Assembly (NCBI GenBank): GCA_017473115.1
Contig: JAFUNC010000010.1
Coordinates: 1 to 64,000, forward strand
From: Lachnospiraceae bacterium
GTDB taxonomy: Bacteria > Bacillota > Clostridia > Lachnospirales > Lachnospiraceae
Length of the DNA: 64,000 nucleotides
Direction: 5' to 3'
Part shown: positions 54,631 through 61,648 of the stretch, in pieces
Layout of the letters: every line of letters starts with the position of its first letter
Position numbering within the stretch: the stretch's first letter is position 1
The notes under the pieces: generated by a model
What the model saw: only the letters and a program-made list of their open reading frames with translations
Told to the model about the DNA's origin: nothing
The model's database searches: none
Translations under genes and position numbers: made by a program

Positions 54631-54770
54631 TTGATTTTGAAGAAGAATTAAAGAAGTTTCATCCGTGTTTGGAAGTGGCTGATACAGAAGAAAATGTAAA
54701 AAATCACGATTTGGCCGATATGGTAGATATCATTGTAGGAGTAGTAAAAGAATCCGCAAAAGACGAATAG
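54627..54770 (+). CDS. 47-residue acidic small protein coupled to folC
   Basis: A GTG at 54627 overlaps the folC stop (GTGA) and is preceded by GGGAGG seven bases before, an excellent binding site. The product starts MIDFEEELKKFHPCLEVADT and continues as an acidic, helix-prone peptide with no membrane segment, ending 13 bases before the TPR gene. Strong initiation signal, tight packing and helical composition support a real gene. Function unknown. Confidence 0.75.
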   Translation: MIDFEEELKKFHPCLEVADTEENVKNHDLADMVDIIVGVVKESAKDE

Positions 54771-54783
54771 AGGATAAAAGTTC

Positions 54784-56196
54784 ATGAAATGCTATAATTG
54801 TGGCTGTGCGTTATCCGAAAAAGACTTTTGTACCGGATGTGGTGTGGATGTAGCCAATTACAAGAAAGTAATGTTTTTATCCAACCAATACTACAATGAA
54901 GGTCTGGAAAAGGCACAGGTTAGAGATTTAAGTGGTGCTGTTGTAAGTTTACGACAGAGTTTGAAATTAAATAAAAATAATACCAATGCAAGAAATCTTC
55001 TCGGGCTTGTTTATTTTGAACGGGGTGAATCCGTAGCAGCCCTGACGGAATGGATTATCAGTAAAAGTTATCAGAGCGAGAAGAATATTGCAGATGACTA
55101 TATTGAAAAGGTGCAGTCTAATCTCTCGGGATTTGAGGATATGAACACCAGTGTTAAAAAATATAATCAGGCATTGTCCTATTGTCAGCAGGACAGTTTG
55201 GATATGGCTACCATTCAGTTACGCAAGGTAGTGCTTACCAATCCGAAACTGATTCCGGCAAGACAGTTGTTGGCACTTTTGTATATCAGAAGTGAAGAAT
55301 GGACCAAGGCAAAGAAGGAATTGGATGCCTGCAAACGCATTGATAACGGAGATGTTTTAACCAATCGTTACCTCAAAGAAGTTGACAGTATGCTGGGATT
55401 TGAGGAAAGTAAAAATGCCGGCAAGCGTAAAAGTCAGGAAGCGGCCATTTGGTCCAAGAGCGGAAATGATATTGTAATTCAACCCAATAACCCCAGAGAT
55501 GTAGGTGCTTGGAATGTATTTTTAAATATCATCATCGGTTTGGTAATCGGACTTGCCATCGGTTGGTTTTTATTGGCCCCCATACGTGTAAACAGTGAGC
55601 GTGCGGGTATGGATGATGAATTAACCAGCCTCCGTGAACAGTTAAATGTTAAGACCACAGCGGTAGACGAATTGACACAGCAGATTAATCTTTTGACCAC
55701 TGATAAAGAGGTTTTGGAAAATCAGTTGGAAGATTATGAGAGCAGTACCGGTCTTTTGGCTGCGCACACCAGCCTTATGCAGGCACAGATTGAGTATAAT
55801 AAGGGTGCGGCGGCAGATAAGATGCTGATTGCAGAATATCTGGATCAGGTGGATTTAGAGTTTATTGAAAGTGTAGCTTCGGAAGAATACATTATTTTAT
55901 ACGAAGGTCTGAAACAGGCAGTAGGTTCATCGGTAGCCAGCAGTTTCTATGACAGCGGTTATGAAGCATTCCGCAATCAGGATTACGAGACTGCCATTGA
56001 ACGATTGAGTAAGGCTGTGGATTATGATCCGAACAATGCGGAAGCGTTGTATGCCCTTGCCAATGCGTACCGCGAGAACAAAGATTATGTACAGGCGCGT
56101 AAAATTTATGTGCAGGTAATCGAATTGTTCCCGGATACGGAGAAAGCAATCAAAGCCCAGGGATATATCGCAGAAATTGATGCAATGGGTTCATAA
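54784..56196 (+). CDS. Zinc-ribbon, TPR-repeat membrane protein
   Basis: A 470-residue protein: an N-terminal zinc ribbon (CYNCG...CTGCG, residues 3-20), TPR repeats (about 28-205; ARNLLGLVYFERGE, ARQLLALLYIRSEEW), one membrane segment at about 246-268, a coiled coil (about 275-320) and two more TPRs near the C-terminus (ALYALANAYRENKDYVQARKIYVQVIELFP). The double set of TPRs on both sides of the membrane suggests a scaffold, perhaps for envelope assembly or division; inference only. AGAGGA precedes the ATG. Terminator at 56231. Confidence 0.87.
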   Translation: MKCYNCGCALSEKDFCTGCGVDVANYKKVMFLSNQYYNEGLEKAQVRDLSGAVVSLRQSLKLNKNNTNARNLLGLVYFERGESVAALTEWIISKSYQSEKNIADDYIEKVQSNLSGFEDMNTSVKKYNQALSYCQQDSLDMATIQLRKVVLTNPKLIPARQLLALLYIRSEEWTKAKKELDACKRIDNGDVLTNRYLKEVDSMLGFEESKNAGKRKSQEAAIWSKSGNDIVIQPNNPRDVGAWNVFLNIIIGLVIGLAIGWFLLAPIRVNSERAGMDDELTSLREQLNVKTTAVDELTQQINLLTTDKEVLENQLEDYESSTGLLAAHTSLMQAQIEYNKGAAADKMLIAEYLDQVDLEFIESVASEEYIILYEGLKQAVGSSVASSFYDSGYEAFRNQDYETAIERLSKAVDYDPNNAEALYALANAYRENKDYVQARKIYVQVIELFPDTEKAIKAQGYIAEIDAMGS

Positions 56197-56230
56197 AATA
56201 CGTAAGACAAATGAATAAGTGACGAAGGAA

Positions 56231-56270
56231 GAACATAAAACGAATCAGGTTTTATGTTCTTTTTTATTTT
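56231..56270 (+). terminator. Terminator between the TPR gene and spoIIA
   Basis: GAACATAAAA (56231-56240) and TTTTATGTTC (56250-56259) form a perfect 10-bp stem, followed by a long T-rich run. Confidence 0.9.
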
Positions 56271-56290
56271 ATGCGGAAAGGAAAGAAAAA

Positions 56291-56617
56291 ATGGAAGAAA
56301 GAAAAATACTGGAGGGCACTTTCGCAATACTGGACAGGCATCTGATGGTTAAAATGCCCCGGGAACTGGATCATCACAACGCAGGACGTATCAGAGAAAG
56401 AGCAGATTATTTTCTGCTGATGGATAACGTGGATCATATCGTGTTTGATTTTGAGGATACCTTGTTTATGGATAGTTCGGGCATTGGAGTGATTATGGGA
56501 CGATATAAAAAGGTATGTTGTTTTGGCGGCAAGGTATATGCCATACACACCAATGAGCGGATCAAAAAGATTATTAAGATGTCCGGTCTGCAAAATATTG
56601 TGGAGATTATCAGTTAA
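56291..56617 (+). CDS. spoIIAA: Anti-sigma F factor antagonist SpoIIAA
   Basis: A 108-residue STAS-domain protein. In its unphosphorylated form it binds SpoIIAB and frees sigma F in the forespore; SpoIIAB phosphorylates it on the Ser of MDSSGIGVIMGRYK. ATG 56291 follows GGAAAGGAAAG. It is the first gene of the classic spoIIAA-spoIIAB-sigF operon and its stop codon overlaps an ATG for the next gene. Confidence 0.96.
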   Translation: MEERKILEGTFAILDRHLMVKMPRELDHHNAGRIRERADYFLLMDNVDHIVFDFEDTLFMDSSGIGVIMGRYKKVCCFGGKVYAIHTNERIKKIIKMSGLQNIVEIIS

Positions 56618-56631
56618 TGGAGGAAAAAAGA

Positions 56632-57099
56632 GTGAGTAATGGAAAGTTAAGAGAGACCAATGAAATGGAAATTATATTTGATGCGGTTTCGGAGAATGAA
56701 GGTTTTGCAAGAGTGGCGGTAGCCGCTTTTATGACGGGGCTGAATCCTACCTTGGAGGAAGTATCCGATGTAAAAACTGCCGTATCGGAGGCAGTAACCA
56801 ATGCCATCATTCACGGATACGGTTTTGGCATAAAAGAGAACGAAGAAATCGGAAAGGTCAGATTGCATTGCAGTATAGAGAAGAACGTAATCCGAATATC
56901 CGTGGAAGATAAAGGCGTGGGAATTGAAGATGTACATAAGGCCATGGAGCCCCTTTTTACTACCAAACCGGAATTAGAGCGTTCCGGGATGGGATTTGCC
57001 TTTATGGAGGCTTTTATGGATACGGTACAAGTCTATAGCGTGGTAGGAGAAGGTACTCGTGTTGTGCTGGAGAAGATGCTTGGAAAGGATTGCGAATAA
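56632..57099 (+). CDS. spoIIAB: Anti-sigma F factor and serine kinase SpoIIAB
   Basis: A 155-residue GHKL ATPase/kinase that holds sigma F inactive and phosphorylates SpoIIAA. The N box is EAVTNAIIHGYG, the G1 box VEDKGVGIED, and the G2 region ERSGMGFAFMEAFMD. GTG 56632 is chosen: GGAGG lies eight bases before it; an in-frame ATG at 56617 overlaps the previous stop and has no site. Its stop overlaps the sigF start (TAATG). Confidence 0.96.
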   Translation: MSNGKLRETNEMEIIFDAVSENEGFARVAVAAFMTGLNPTLEEVSDVKTAVSEAVTNAIIHGYGFGIKENEEIGKVRLHCSIEKNVIRISVEDKGVGIEDVHKAMEPLFTTKPELERSGMGFAFMEAFMDTVQVYSVVGEGTRVVLEKMLGKDCE

Positions 57100-57836
57100 T
57101 GTCTGAAACAAGAAGTTTGCTTGTAAAGACGAAAGAGGGCGACATTGAAGCAAGAAATACTTTGATAGAAAATAATTTGCGTCTGGTACACCATGTGGTA
57201 AAACGTTTTGTGGGCAGGGGGACGGAATTACAGGATTTGTTCCAGATTGGTACCATCGGCCTGATTAAGGCGGTAGATCATTTTGATTTGGAGCGTGAGG
57301 TTCAATTCTCTACGTATGCCGTTCCGATGATTATGGGCGAAATTAAGCGATTTTTAAGGGATGACGGAATGGTAAAGGTCAGCAGAAGTTTAAAAGAAAA
57401 TGCGTATCGTATCCGTAAGGAACAGGAGGCTTTCTGCAAGGAGTACGGAAGAGAACCGCTTATTTCCGAATTGTCGTCCCGATTGAATTTGACACCGCAG
57501 GAGATTGTTGAGGCCCTAGATGCCTGTGTGGAGGTGGAATCTCTCCAAAAGGAGATTTTTCATAATGACGGCAGCAGTACGGCATTGGAAGATTTGGTGC
57601 CGGATGAACGGAATGAAAAAGAGGAACTGCTGAATCATATGGTGCTGGAACAATTAATGGAAGCGCTGGATCCGGAAGAACGGGAACTGATTGTATTACG
57701 CTATATGGAGAATATGACACAAACCGAGGTGGCGAAGCGTTTTGAAACCAGTCAGGTGCAGATTTCACGATATGAAAAAAAGATATTAAAGAAGATGCGG
57801 GAGAGATATTTGAGTACAAAAACAAACTGCAACTAG
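57099..57836 (+). CDS. sigF: RNA polymerase sigma factor, sporulation sigma F
   Basis: Forespore-specific sigma-70 factor of 245 residues. Region 2 has LRLVHHVVKRFVGRGTELQDLFQIGTIGLIKAVDHFD (read in parts), region 3 RIRKEQEAFCKEYGREP, and region 4 a helix-turn-helix at MTQTEVAKRFETSQVQISRYEKKILKKM. ATG 57099 is fixed by overlap with the spoIIAB stop and AAAGGA upstream. The presence of the full operon shows the host can sporulate or descends from a spore former. A palindrome TGCAACTAGAATTAGTTGCA lies across its stop codon. Confidence 0.97.
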   Translation: MSETRSLLVKTKEGDIEARNTLIENNLRLVHHVVKRFVGRGTELQDLFQIGTIGLIKAVDHFDLEREVQFSTYAVPMIMGEIKRFLRDDGMVKVSRSLKENAYRIRKEQEAFCKEYGREPLISELSSRLNLTPQEIVEALDACVEVESLQKEIFHNDGSSTALEDLVPDERNEKEELLNHMVLEQLMEALDPEERELIVLRYMENMTQTEVAKRFETSQVQISRYEKKILKKMRERYLSTKTNCN

Positions 57837-57889
57837 AATTAGTTGCAATTAGAAGCAGATGGGGTTATTATATTTTTGAGGAGGTAAAA

Positions 57890-58023
57890 GTGAGTCAAAA
57901 GGAAAAGTTGGTTGCAAGACTTTTAAAGAAACCGAAGGATTTTACATTTGATGAAATGGTATATTAAAAAAATATATATTGGAACAAGTAATAGATAAAT
58001 TGAGAAAGGATGATCTGATATGA
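57890..58023 (+). pseudogene. hicA: hicA toxin with internal deletion
   Basis: GTG 57890, after GAGGAGG, starts the HicA N-terminus (SQKEKLVARLLKKPKDFTFDE) but the frame stops after 25 residues at 57967. From 57979, in another frame, LEQVIDKLRKDDLI followed by TGA (58021-58023) matches the usual HicA C-terminus. About 40 central codons, including the catalytic His region of this mRNA-cleaving toxin, are missing. The end still overlaps the hicB start in the normal way (ATGA). The toxin should be dead. Confidence 0.8.
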
Positions 58024-58352
58024 GTAATTTATTAATGTATAAAAATTATAACGGGACAGTAGAATATTCTAAGGCAGACAAATGTTTATACGGTAGAGTC
58101 GTAGGAATCCAATCTTTATTATCATATGAAGGAACATCTGTGCAAGAATTGGAAGATGATTTTCAAAAAGTAATTGATGAGTATTTGGAAGATTGTAAGG
58201 CCAGAAATGTGTTGCCCGAACAACCATATAAAGGTTCTTTTAATGTAAGAATTAATCCGGAATTGCATAGAACGATTGCGGTATACGCTATGGAGAATGG
58301 TAAAACATTAAATGCTGCCGTAGAAGAGGCTTTGAGACTGTATGTAAGTTAA
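58020..58352 (+). CDS. hicB: HicB-family antitoxin
   Basis: A 110-residue antitoxin with the HicB RNase-H-like half (YNGTVEYSKADKCLYGRVVG; SYEGTSVQELEDDFQKVIDEYLE) and a C-terminal ribbon-helix-helix DNA-binding part (FNVRINPELHRTIAVYAMENGKTLNAAVEEAL). It would neutralise HicA and repress its own promoter. The toxin gene upstream is internally deleted, so this antitoxin is orphaned; it may persist as a solitary antitoxin or repressor. Confidence 0.92.
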   Translation: MSNLLMYKNYNGTVEYSKADKCLYGRVVGIQSLLSYEGTSVQELEDDFQKVIDEYLEDCKARNVLPEQPYKGSFNVRINPELHRTIAVYAMENGKTLNAAVEEALRLYVS

Positions 58353-58418
58353 AAAAGACATTTTGGGAATGTTGTTTGGATATTTCGGAAACCAAAGTAA
58401 AAAAAATAAAACTTTCTA

Positions 58419-58448
58419 TTGACATACAGGGGCATTCTGTCATATAAT
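58419..58448 (+). promoter_or_regulatory. Promoter of the tRNA cluster
   Basis: Perfect TTGACA (58419-58424) and perfect TATAAT (58443-58448) with an 18-base spacer, 27 bases before the first tRNA. Confidence 0.9.
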
Positions 58449-58475
58449 AGCAATCGTCGGTGACGAAAGTTACGT

Positions 58476-58549
<74 letters not shown>

Positions 58550-58606
58550 TTTTGTGTGGTTCGACCACGCAGGATAAAGGCGAGGAAGCCCTAGCATAAT
58601 TAACAT

Positions 58607-58681
58607 GGTGGGTATGGCGCAGTCGGCTAGCGCGCCAGATTGTGGCTCTGGAGGCCGAGGGTTCGAGTCCCTTTACCCACC
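58607..58681 (+). tRNA. tRNA-His (anticodon GTG)
   Basis: 75 bases including the extra 5' G(-1) opposite discriminator C, the tRNA-His identity element. Acceptor GTGGGTA with TACCCAC; anticodon GTG at 58642-58644. Confidence 0.95.
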
Positions 58682-58687
58682 CTTTAC

Positions 58688-58759
58688 TGGGCTATCGTCA
58701 AGCGGTAAGACACAAGATTTTGATTCTTGCATTCGCTGGTTCGAATCCAGCTAGCCCAG
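58688..58759 (+). tRNA. tRNA-Gln (anticodon TTG)
   Basis: 72 bases; acceptor TGGGCTA with TAGCCCA, T arm GGTTCGAATCC, anticodon TTG at 58720-58722. The U-A first pair is typical of tRNA-Gln. Confidence 0.95.
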
Positions 58760-58813
58760 CTTACTTTGCGAAATATTGCATAAGATACAATCTTATGGAT
58801 ATCATATAAATAC

Positions 58814-58886
58814 GGGCCATTAGCTCAGGTGGTAGAGCACTTGACTTTTAATCAAGTTGTCCGGGGTTCGAGTCCCCGATGGCTCA
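58814..58886 (+). tRNA. tRNA-Lys (anticodon TTT)
   Basis: 73 bases; acceptor GGGCCAT with ATGGCTC (one G-U pair), anticodon TTT at 58847-58849, discriminator A. Confidence 0.95.
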
Positions 58887-58895
58887 CGAAAAAAA

Positions 58896-58935
58896 GCGTA
58901 AAATCAAGGGTTTCCAAGGTTTTACGCTTTTCTTA
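58896..58935 (+). terminator. Terminator of the tRNA cluster
   Basis: GCGTAAAA (58896-58903) and TTTTACGC (58920-58927) form a perfect 8-bp stem preceded by an A run and followed by TTTTCTT. Confidence 0.88.
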
Positions 58936-59138
58936 TACCCTATTAAACTACAATCGTGCAAAAATCAAGTTGTCGGGTATATTGATGCAAATAATAGTAT
59001 ATTATAACCTAAAATGATGAAATTGAATTTGTGTCAGCGTTGTTGACACAAATCTAATAAATGCAAAAACATTACAAATGTATTGAATTTGCATTCAAAA
59101 TGTATTATTCTAATGGTAAGAAACAGGAGGTGGGTGAA

Positions 59139-59432
59139 ATGGCAAGTACAATTCAGGTAAGAGTAGATGATGATTTGAAGGCGAAGTCTGAAGAATTGTT
59201 TAAGGAATTGGGAACAGATACTACAACTGCGATTCGTATGTTTTTGACACAGGCAATAGCAGTGAAGGGATTTCCTTTTGAAATTAAAAAAGTAAGTGCG
59301 AATCCATATGGTGCATTATCTGAACAGGAATTTTTGACAAAACTTGAAATGTCAAGAGAACATGCAGTACAGGGAATGTATAGGGATGCGGAAGATGTAT
59401 CGCGTGATATGAGGGCAAAATATGGATTATAA
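59139..59432 (+). CDS. RelB/DinJ-family antitoxin
   Basis: A 97-residue antitoxin. The N-terminal STIQVRVDDDLKAKSEELFKELGTDTTTAIRMFLTQA (read in parts) is the ribbon-helix-helix DNA-binding domain of RelB/DinJ proteins; the C-terminal half is charged and helical and would wrap the toxin. ATG 59139 follows AGGAGG; an upstream in-frame ATG at 59061 is rejected. It overlaps the toxin gene by 11 bases. Confidence 0.93.
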   Translation: MASTIQVRVDDDLKAKSEELFKELGTDTTTAIRMFLTQAIAVKGFPFEIKKVSANPYGALSEQEFLTKLEMSREHAVQGMYRDAEDVSRDMRAKYGL

Positions 59433-59736
59433 AGTAGTAGTCACCGGTGATGCGGAAACTGATTTGGATAATTTTATAAAATATCTTATCATGGAAAAGG
59501 GGAGCCTTCAGGCAGTCAAAAATGTTTTGGATGATTATGATGCAACAATCGAAACATTGAAACGTGTAGCCGGAAGTTTAAAACTATGTGATAATCCAAA
59601 ATTATATAAACTAGGGTATCGTCGCATCAATTTTTTGAATCATAGGTATTTTATGATGTATCGTGTAGAAGGCAATATGGCTATTGTTGATAATATTTTT
59701 CATGATTTACAGGATTATGAATCCAAGATGCATTAA
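59422..59736 (+). CDS. RelE/ParE-superfamily toxin
   Basis: A 104-residue toxin with the RelE/ParE fold: an N-terminal helix pair (DAETDLDNFIKYLIMEKGS) and a beta-sheet with YKLGYRRINFLNHRYFMMYRV and VDNIFHDLQDYE at the C-terminus. It pairs with the RelB-type antitoxin encoded just before. Whether it cuts mRNA on the ribosome or poisons gyrase cannot be told from sequence; the RelB-type partner favours RNA cleavage. Confidence 0.9.
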   Translation: MDYKVVVTGDAETDLDNFIKYLIMEKGSLQAVKNVLDDYDATIETLKRVAGSLKLCDNPKLYKLGYRRINFLNHRYFMMYRVEGNMAIVDNIFHDLQDYESKMH

Positions 59737-59756
59737 AAGAACGGTGAATCTTTAGA

Positions 59757-59903
59757 TTAGAAATCAAAGGAAAGGTATATACCGCAATTTATAACGCATC
59801 CGTAATAGAGGACGATGCAATTGAGCAAATTGGTAGAATGTGCGATTACGAGTTTACGGAAGGTTCCAAAATCAGAATTGAATACCATAAAAGCCTGTTT
59901 TAG
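59757..59903 (+). pseudogene. rtcB: N-terminal fragment of RtcB RNA ligase
   Basis: Without a start codon, the frame reads LEIKGKVYTAIYNASVIEDD, then AIEQIGRMCDYEFTEGSKIRI, matching the N-terminus of RtcB-type RNA ligases, which continues with MPDVHAGKG in intact proteins. Here the match stops at SKIRI, seven unrelated residues follow and a stop is reached at 59903. All metal-binding residues are absent, so it is a relic. It sits just after the toxin gene and runs into a terminator hairpin. Confidence 0.75.
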
Positions 59904-59922
59904 AAAAAACAGGCTTTTATGG
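59885..59922. terminator. Long perfect hairpin terminator
   Basis: CCATAAAAGCCTGTTTT (59885-59901) and AAAACAGGCTTTTATGG (59906-59922) form a perfect 17-bp stem with a four-base loop. Usable on either strand; it separates the toxin-antitoxin/rtcB relic from the signalling cluster. Confidence 0.88.
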
Positions 59923-59940
59923 TGTATTATAGTTGTATAA

Positions 59941-60023
59941 AAGGTGTAAACCTTGCATGAAAATCAGAATCTCCTTATGTTGTATGATGTAATAAAAAAA
60001 TAAGGAGGAGAACAGGATGCAAT
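59941..60023 (+). promoter_or_regulatory. Leader of the HTH gene: small inverted repeat, masked ribosome binding site and 4-codon ORF
   Basis: AAGGTGTAAACCTT (59941-59954) is a short palindrome that could be an operator. CTCCTTA (59971-59977) can pair with TAAGGAG (60001-60007), the Shine-Dalgarno of the next gene. The best-spaced ATG after that site (60017) opens a tiny ORF, MQYG, whose stop TAG overlaps the second codon of the HTH gene, so the HTH start at 60024 may depend on re-initiation. Confidence 0.45.
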
Positions 60024-61031
60024 ATGGATAGAAAGAATGTGGAGACTGTATATATTAAAGATGAAATTTCCAGATGCGAAGATTTGGATGAACTGAAAAG
60101 CAGAATTTTACCTTTGTTAAACAGTCAAAGAGAACAGTGGAAAGAGAAAATAGCAGAGATAAAAGAAAATAACGGATACACCAAGACCAAAATGGCTGAG
60201 TTGTGTGGGGTTAGCCGCGTGACCATAGATAAATGGTTTAAAGGGTCTGTACCGAAGAATCGGGAGACCTTTTTGAATATAGGTATGATGGCAAATTTCG
60301 ATGTGGAACAGATGAATATATTTTTACAGCGATACGGACGCTATCCCGCACTATATTCCAAAAACTTGGATGATTGTATCTGCATTTATGTATTGCAGCA
60401 TTTTTCCGGAGAAGAAAGAATCAGCAAATATCAGTATATCAAAGACAAGATTAAAGAGAATTTGGGCGAAAACGATAGTGTTGAAATGGAGAATCTCACC
60501 ACCGAAAAATTTGACAGACAGTTGTCGGGTGTACAAAGTGAGGATGAATTAGAAAATTTTATTATTGAAAATACAGCCATGTTTTCGTACTCCTATCATA
60601 AATTTTATGCATATGTTAAAATGTGTATCAATGCCAATTATCCGAAAAGCGCAGGCAGCGTATATGAGATGGCAGAAGGACAGGGGTGGTCTTCTTCACT
60701 GCGTCAGGCGGTATCGGCCATCCGGCAGAATAAGTGGACACCGACCCGCAATAAGATTATTTCTTTGGGATTGCACATGAGCATGGATCACGACCAGATT
60801 GACGAGATGCTTAGACTTGCTTATATGGAGCCTTTGTGTGCGAGAAATATCTTTGAAAGCGTAATCATGTTTATTCTGGATGATGCAAGTTTAAATAATA
60901 TGCTGGATGAAGATTCAGAAGATTATGATCAGGATGAATTGTGCAAATATGCAAAATTGGTATTTGATGAATTAAAACTTCCGGAGGCTGAATTTTTTAT
61001 TTCAGAACTGATGGAGATTGAGGATGAGTAA
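60024..61031 (+). CDS. HTH-domain protein of the kinase/FHA cluster
   Basis: A 335-residue soluble protein. Residues about 40-85 hold an XRE-type helix-turn-helix (TKTKMAELCGVSRVTIDKWFKG) followed by a region that resembles a conserved extension (ETFLNIGMMANFDVEQMNIFLQRYGRYPALYSKN). The remaining 220 residues are mostly helical and not recognised; RNKIISLGLHMSMDHDQIDEML near residue 245 looks like a second copy of the post-HTH extension. It lies directly before an FHA gene and two kinase genes, with the FHA start overlapping its end; it may be a kinase target that controls the operon. Start at 60024 has a 13-base spacing to AAGGAGG. Confidence 0.75.
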   Translation: MDRKNVETVYIKDEISRCEDLDELKSRILPLLNSQREQWKEKIAEIKENNGYTKTKMAELCGVSRVTIDKWFKGSVPKNRETFLNIGMMANFDVEQMNIFLQRYGRYPALYSKNLDDCICIYVLQHFSGEERISKYQYIKDKIKENLGENDSVEMENLTTEKFDRQLSGVQSEDELENFIIENTAMFSYSYHKFYAYVKMCINANYPKSAGSVYEMAEGQGWSSSLRQAVSAIRQNKWTPTRNKIISLGLHMSMDHDQIDEMLRLAYMEPLCARNIFESVIMFILDDASLNNMLDEDSEDYDQDELCKYAKLVFDELKLPEAEFFISELMEIEDE

Positions 61032-61572
61032 AAGAAAAAATAATTTAATTATAATTGAGAACGGGCGTATCAGAACGTGTCTTTTAGATGAAAAAAATGT
61101 ATGGGAAATAGGACGACCTTCGAAAGAAGACAAGCCGGATATATCTTTTCGCTCCGCAACAGTGAGCCGTAAACACGGGCGCTTGGAAAATGTGGACGGT
61201 ATATGGTTTTATTTAGACTATAACGGGAAAAACGGTACGGTGTATAACGGCAAACATATCGTTGCCGGACGAAACGGACGGACCAAACCGGTAATGTTAT
61301 CCGAAGGAGATGTTTTGATTCTTGGCGGTGGTGAACAGGCGGTCATTAATCATAAAACAATTTGGGCTATGTTTATGACCAAGTGTCATGAAGGAATGTG
61401 GCAGGTGTTGGATACAAAAGGCGTAAAGAAGATTACTGTAAGTGACGGGGAAGAGACACAATGTTTTGAGAATCCTGAAAAAGGTACTGTAGTATCCATG
61501 CAGAAGGGAATTGCCATTTATATGGGAGATATTACATATCTGATTGGGGAACTGAATGTGACAGGTGAGTAA
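61024..61572 (+). CDS. FHA-domain protein
   Basis: A 182-residue protein with a forkhead-associated domain in its first 105 residues: WEIGRPS (conserved Gly-Arg), SFRSATVSRKHGRLE (Ser-Arg-Lys-His) and DYNGKNGTVYNG (Asn-Gly-Thr) are the phosphothreonine-binding core. The C-terminal 75 residues form a small unknown domain. It probably binds phosphothreonine made by the kinases encoded next. ATG 61024 overlaps the end of the HTH gene. Confidence 0.9.
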   Translation: MSKRKNNLIIIENGRIRTCLLDEKNVWEIGRPSKEDKPDISFRSATVSRKHGRLENVDGIWFYLDYNGKNGTVYNGKHIVAGRNGRTKPVMLSEGDVLILGGGEQAVINHKTIWAMFMTKCHEGMWQVLDTKGVKKITVSDGEETQCFENPEKGTVVSMQKGIAIYMGDITYLIGELNVTGE

Positions 61573-61648
61573 TATTACAATTCGTGTAACGGGAAGCAAA
61601 ACATACGGAAGAGAACAGAGAAAACAATGTACAAGGAGAAAAGGTGCC

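Noticed and set aside
56225-56244. Sigma-H-like promoter (AGGAAGA...CGAAT) for spoIIA
   Set aside because: The spacer is too short and the sequence lies within the terminator hairpin of the preceding gene; the true promoter could not be placed.
58860-58890. Prophage or island attachment site at the tRNA-Lys 3' end
   Set aside because: No second copy of the tRNA 3' end and no integrase gene were seen in the window.
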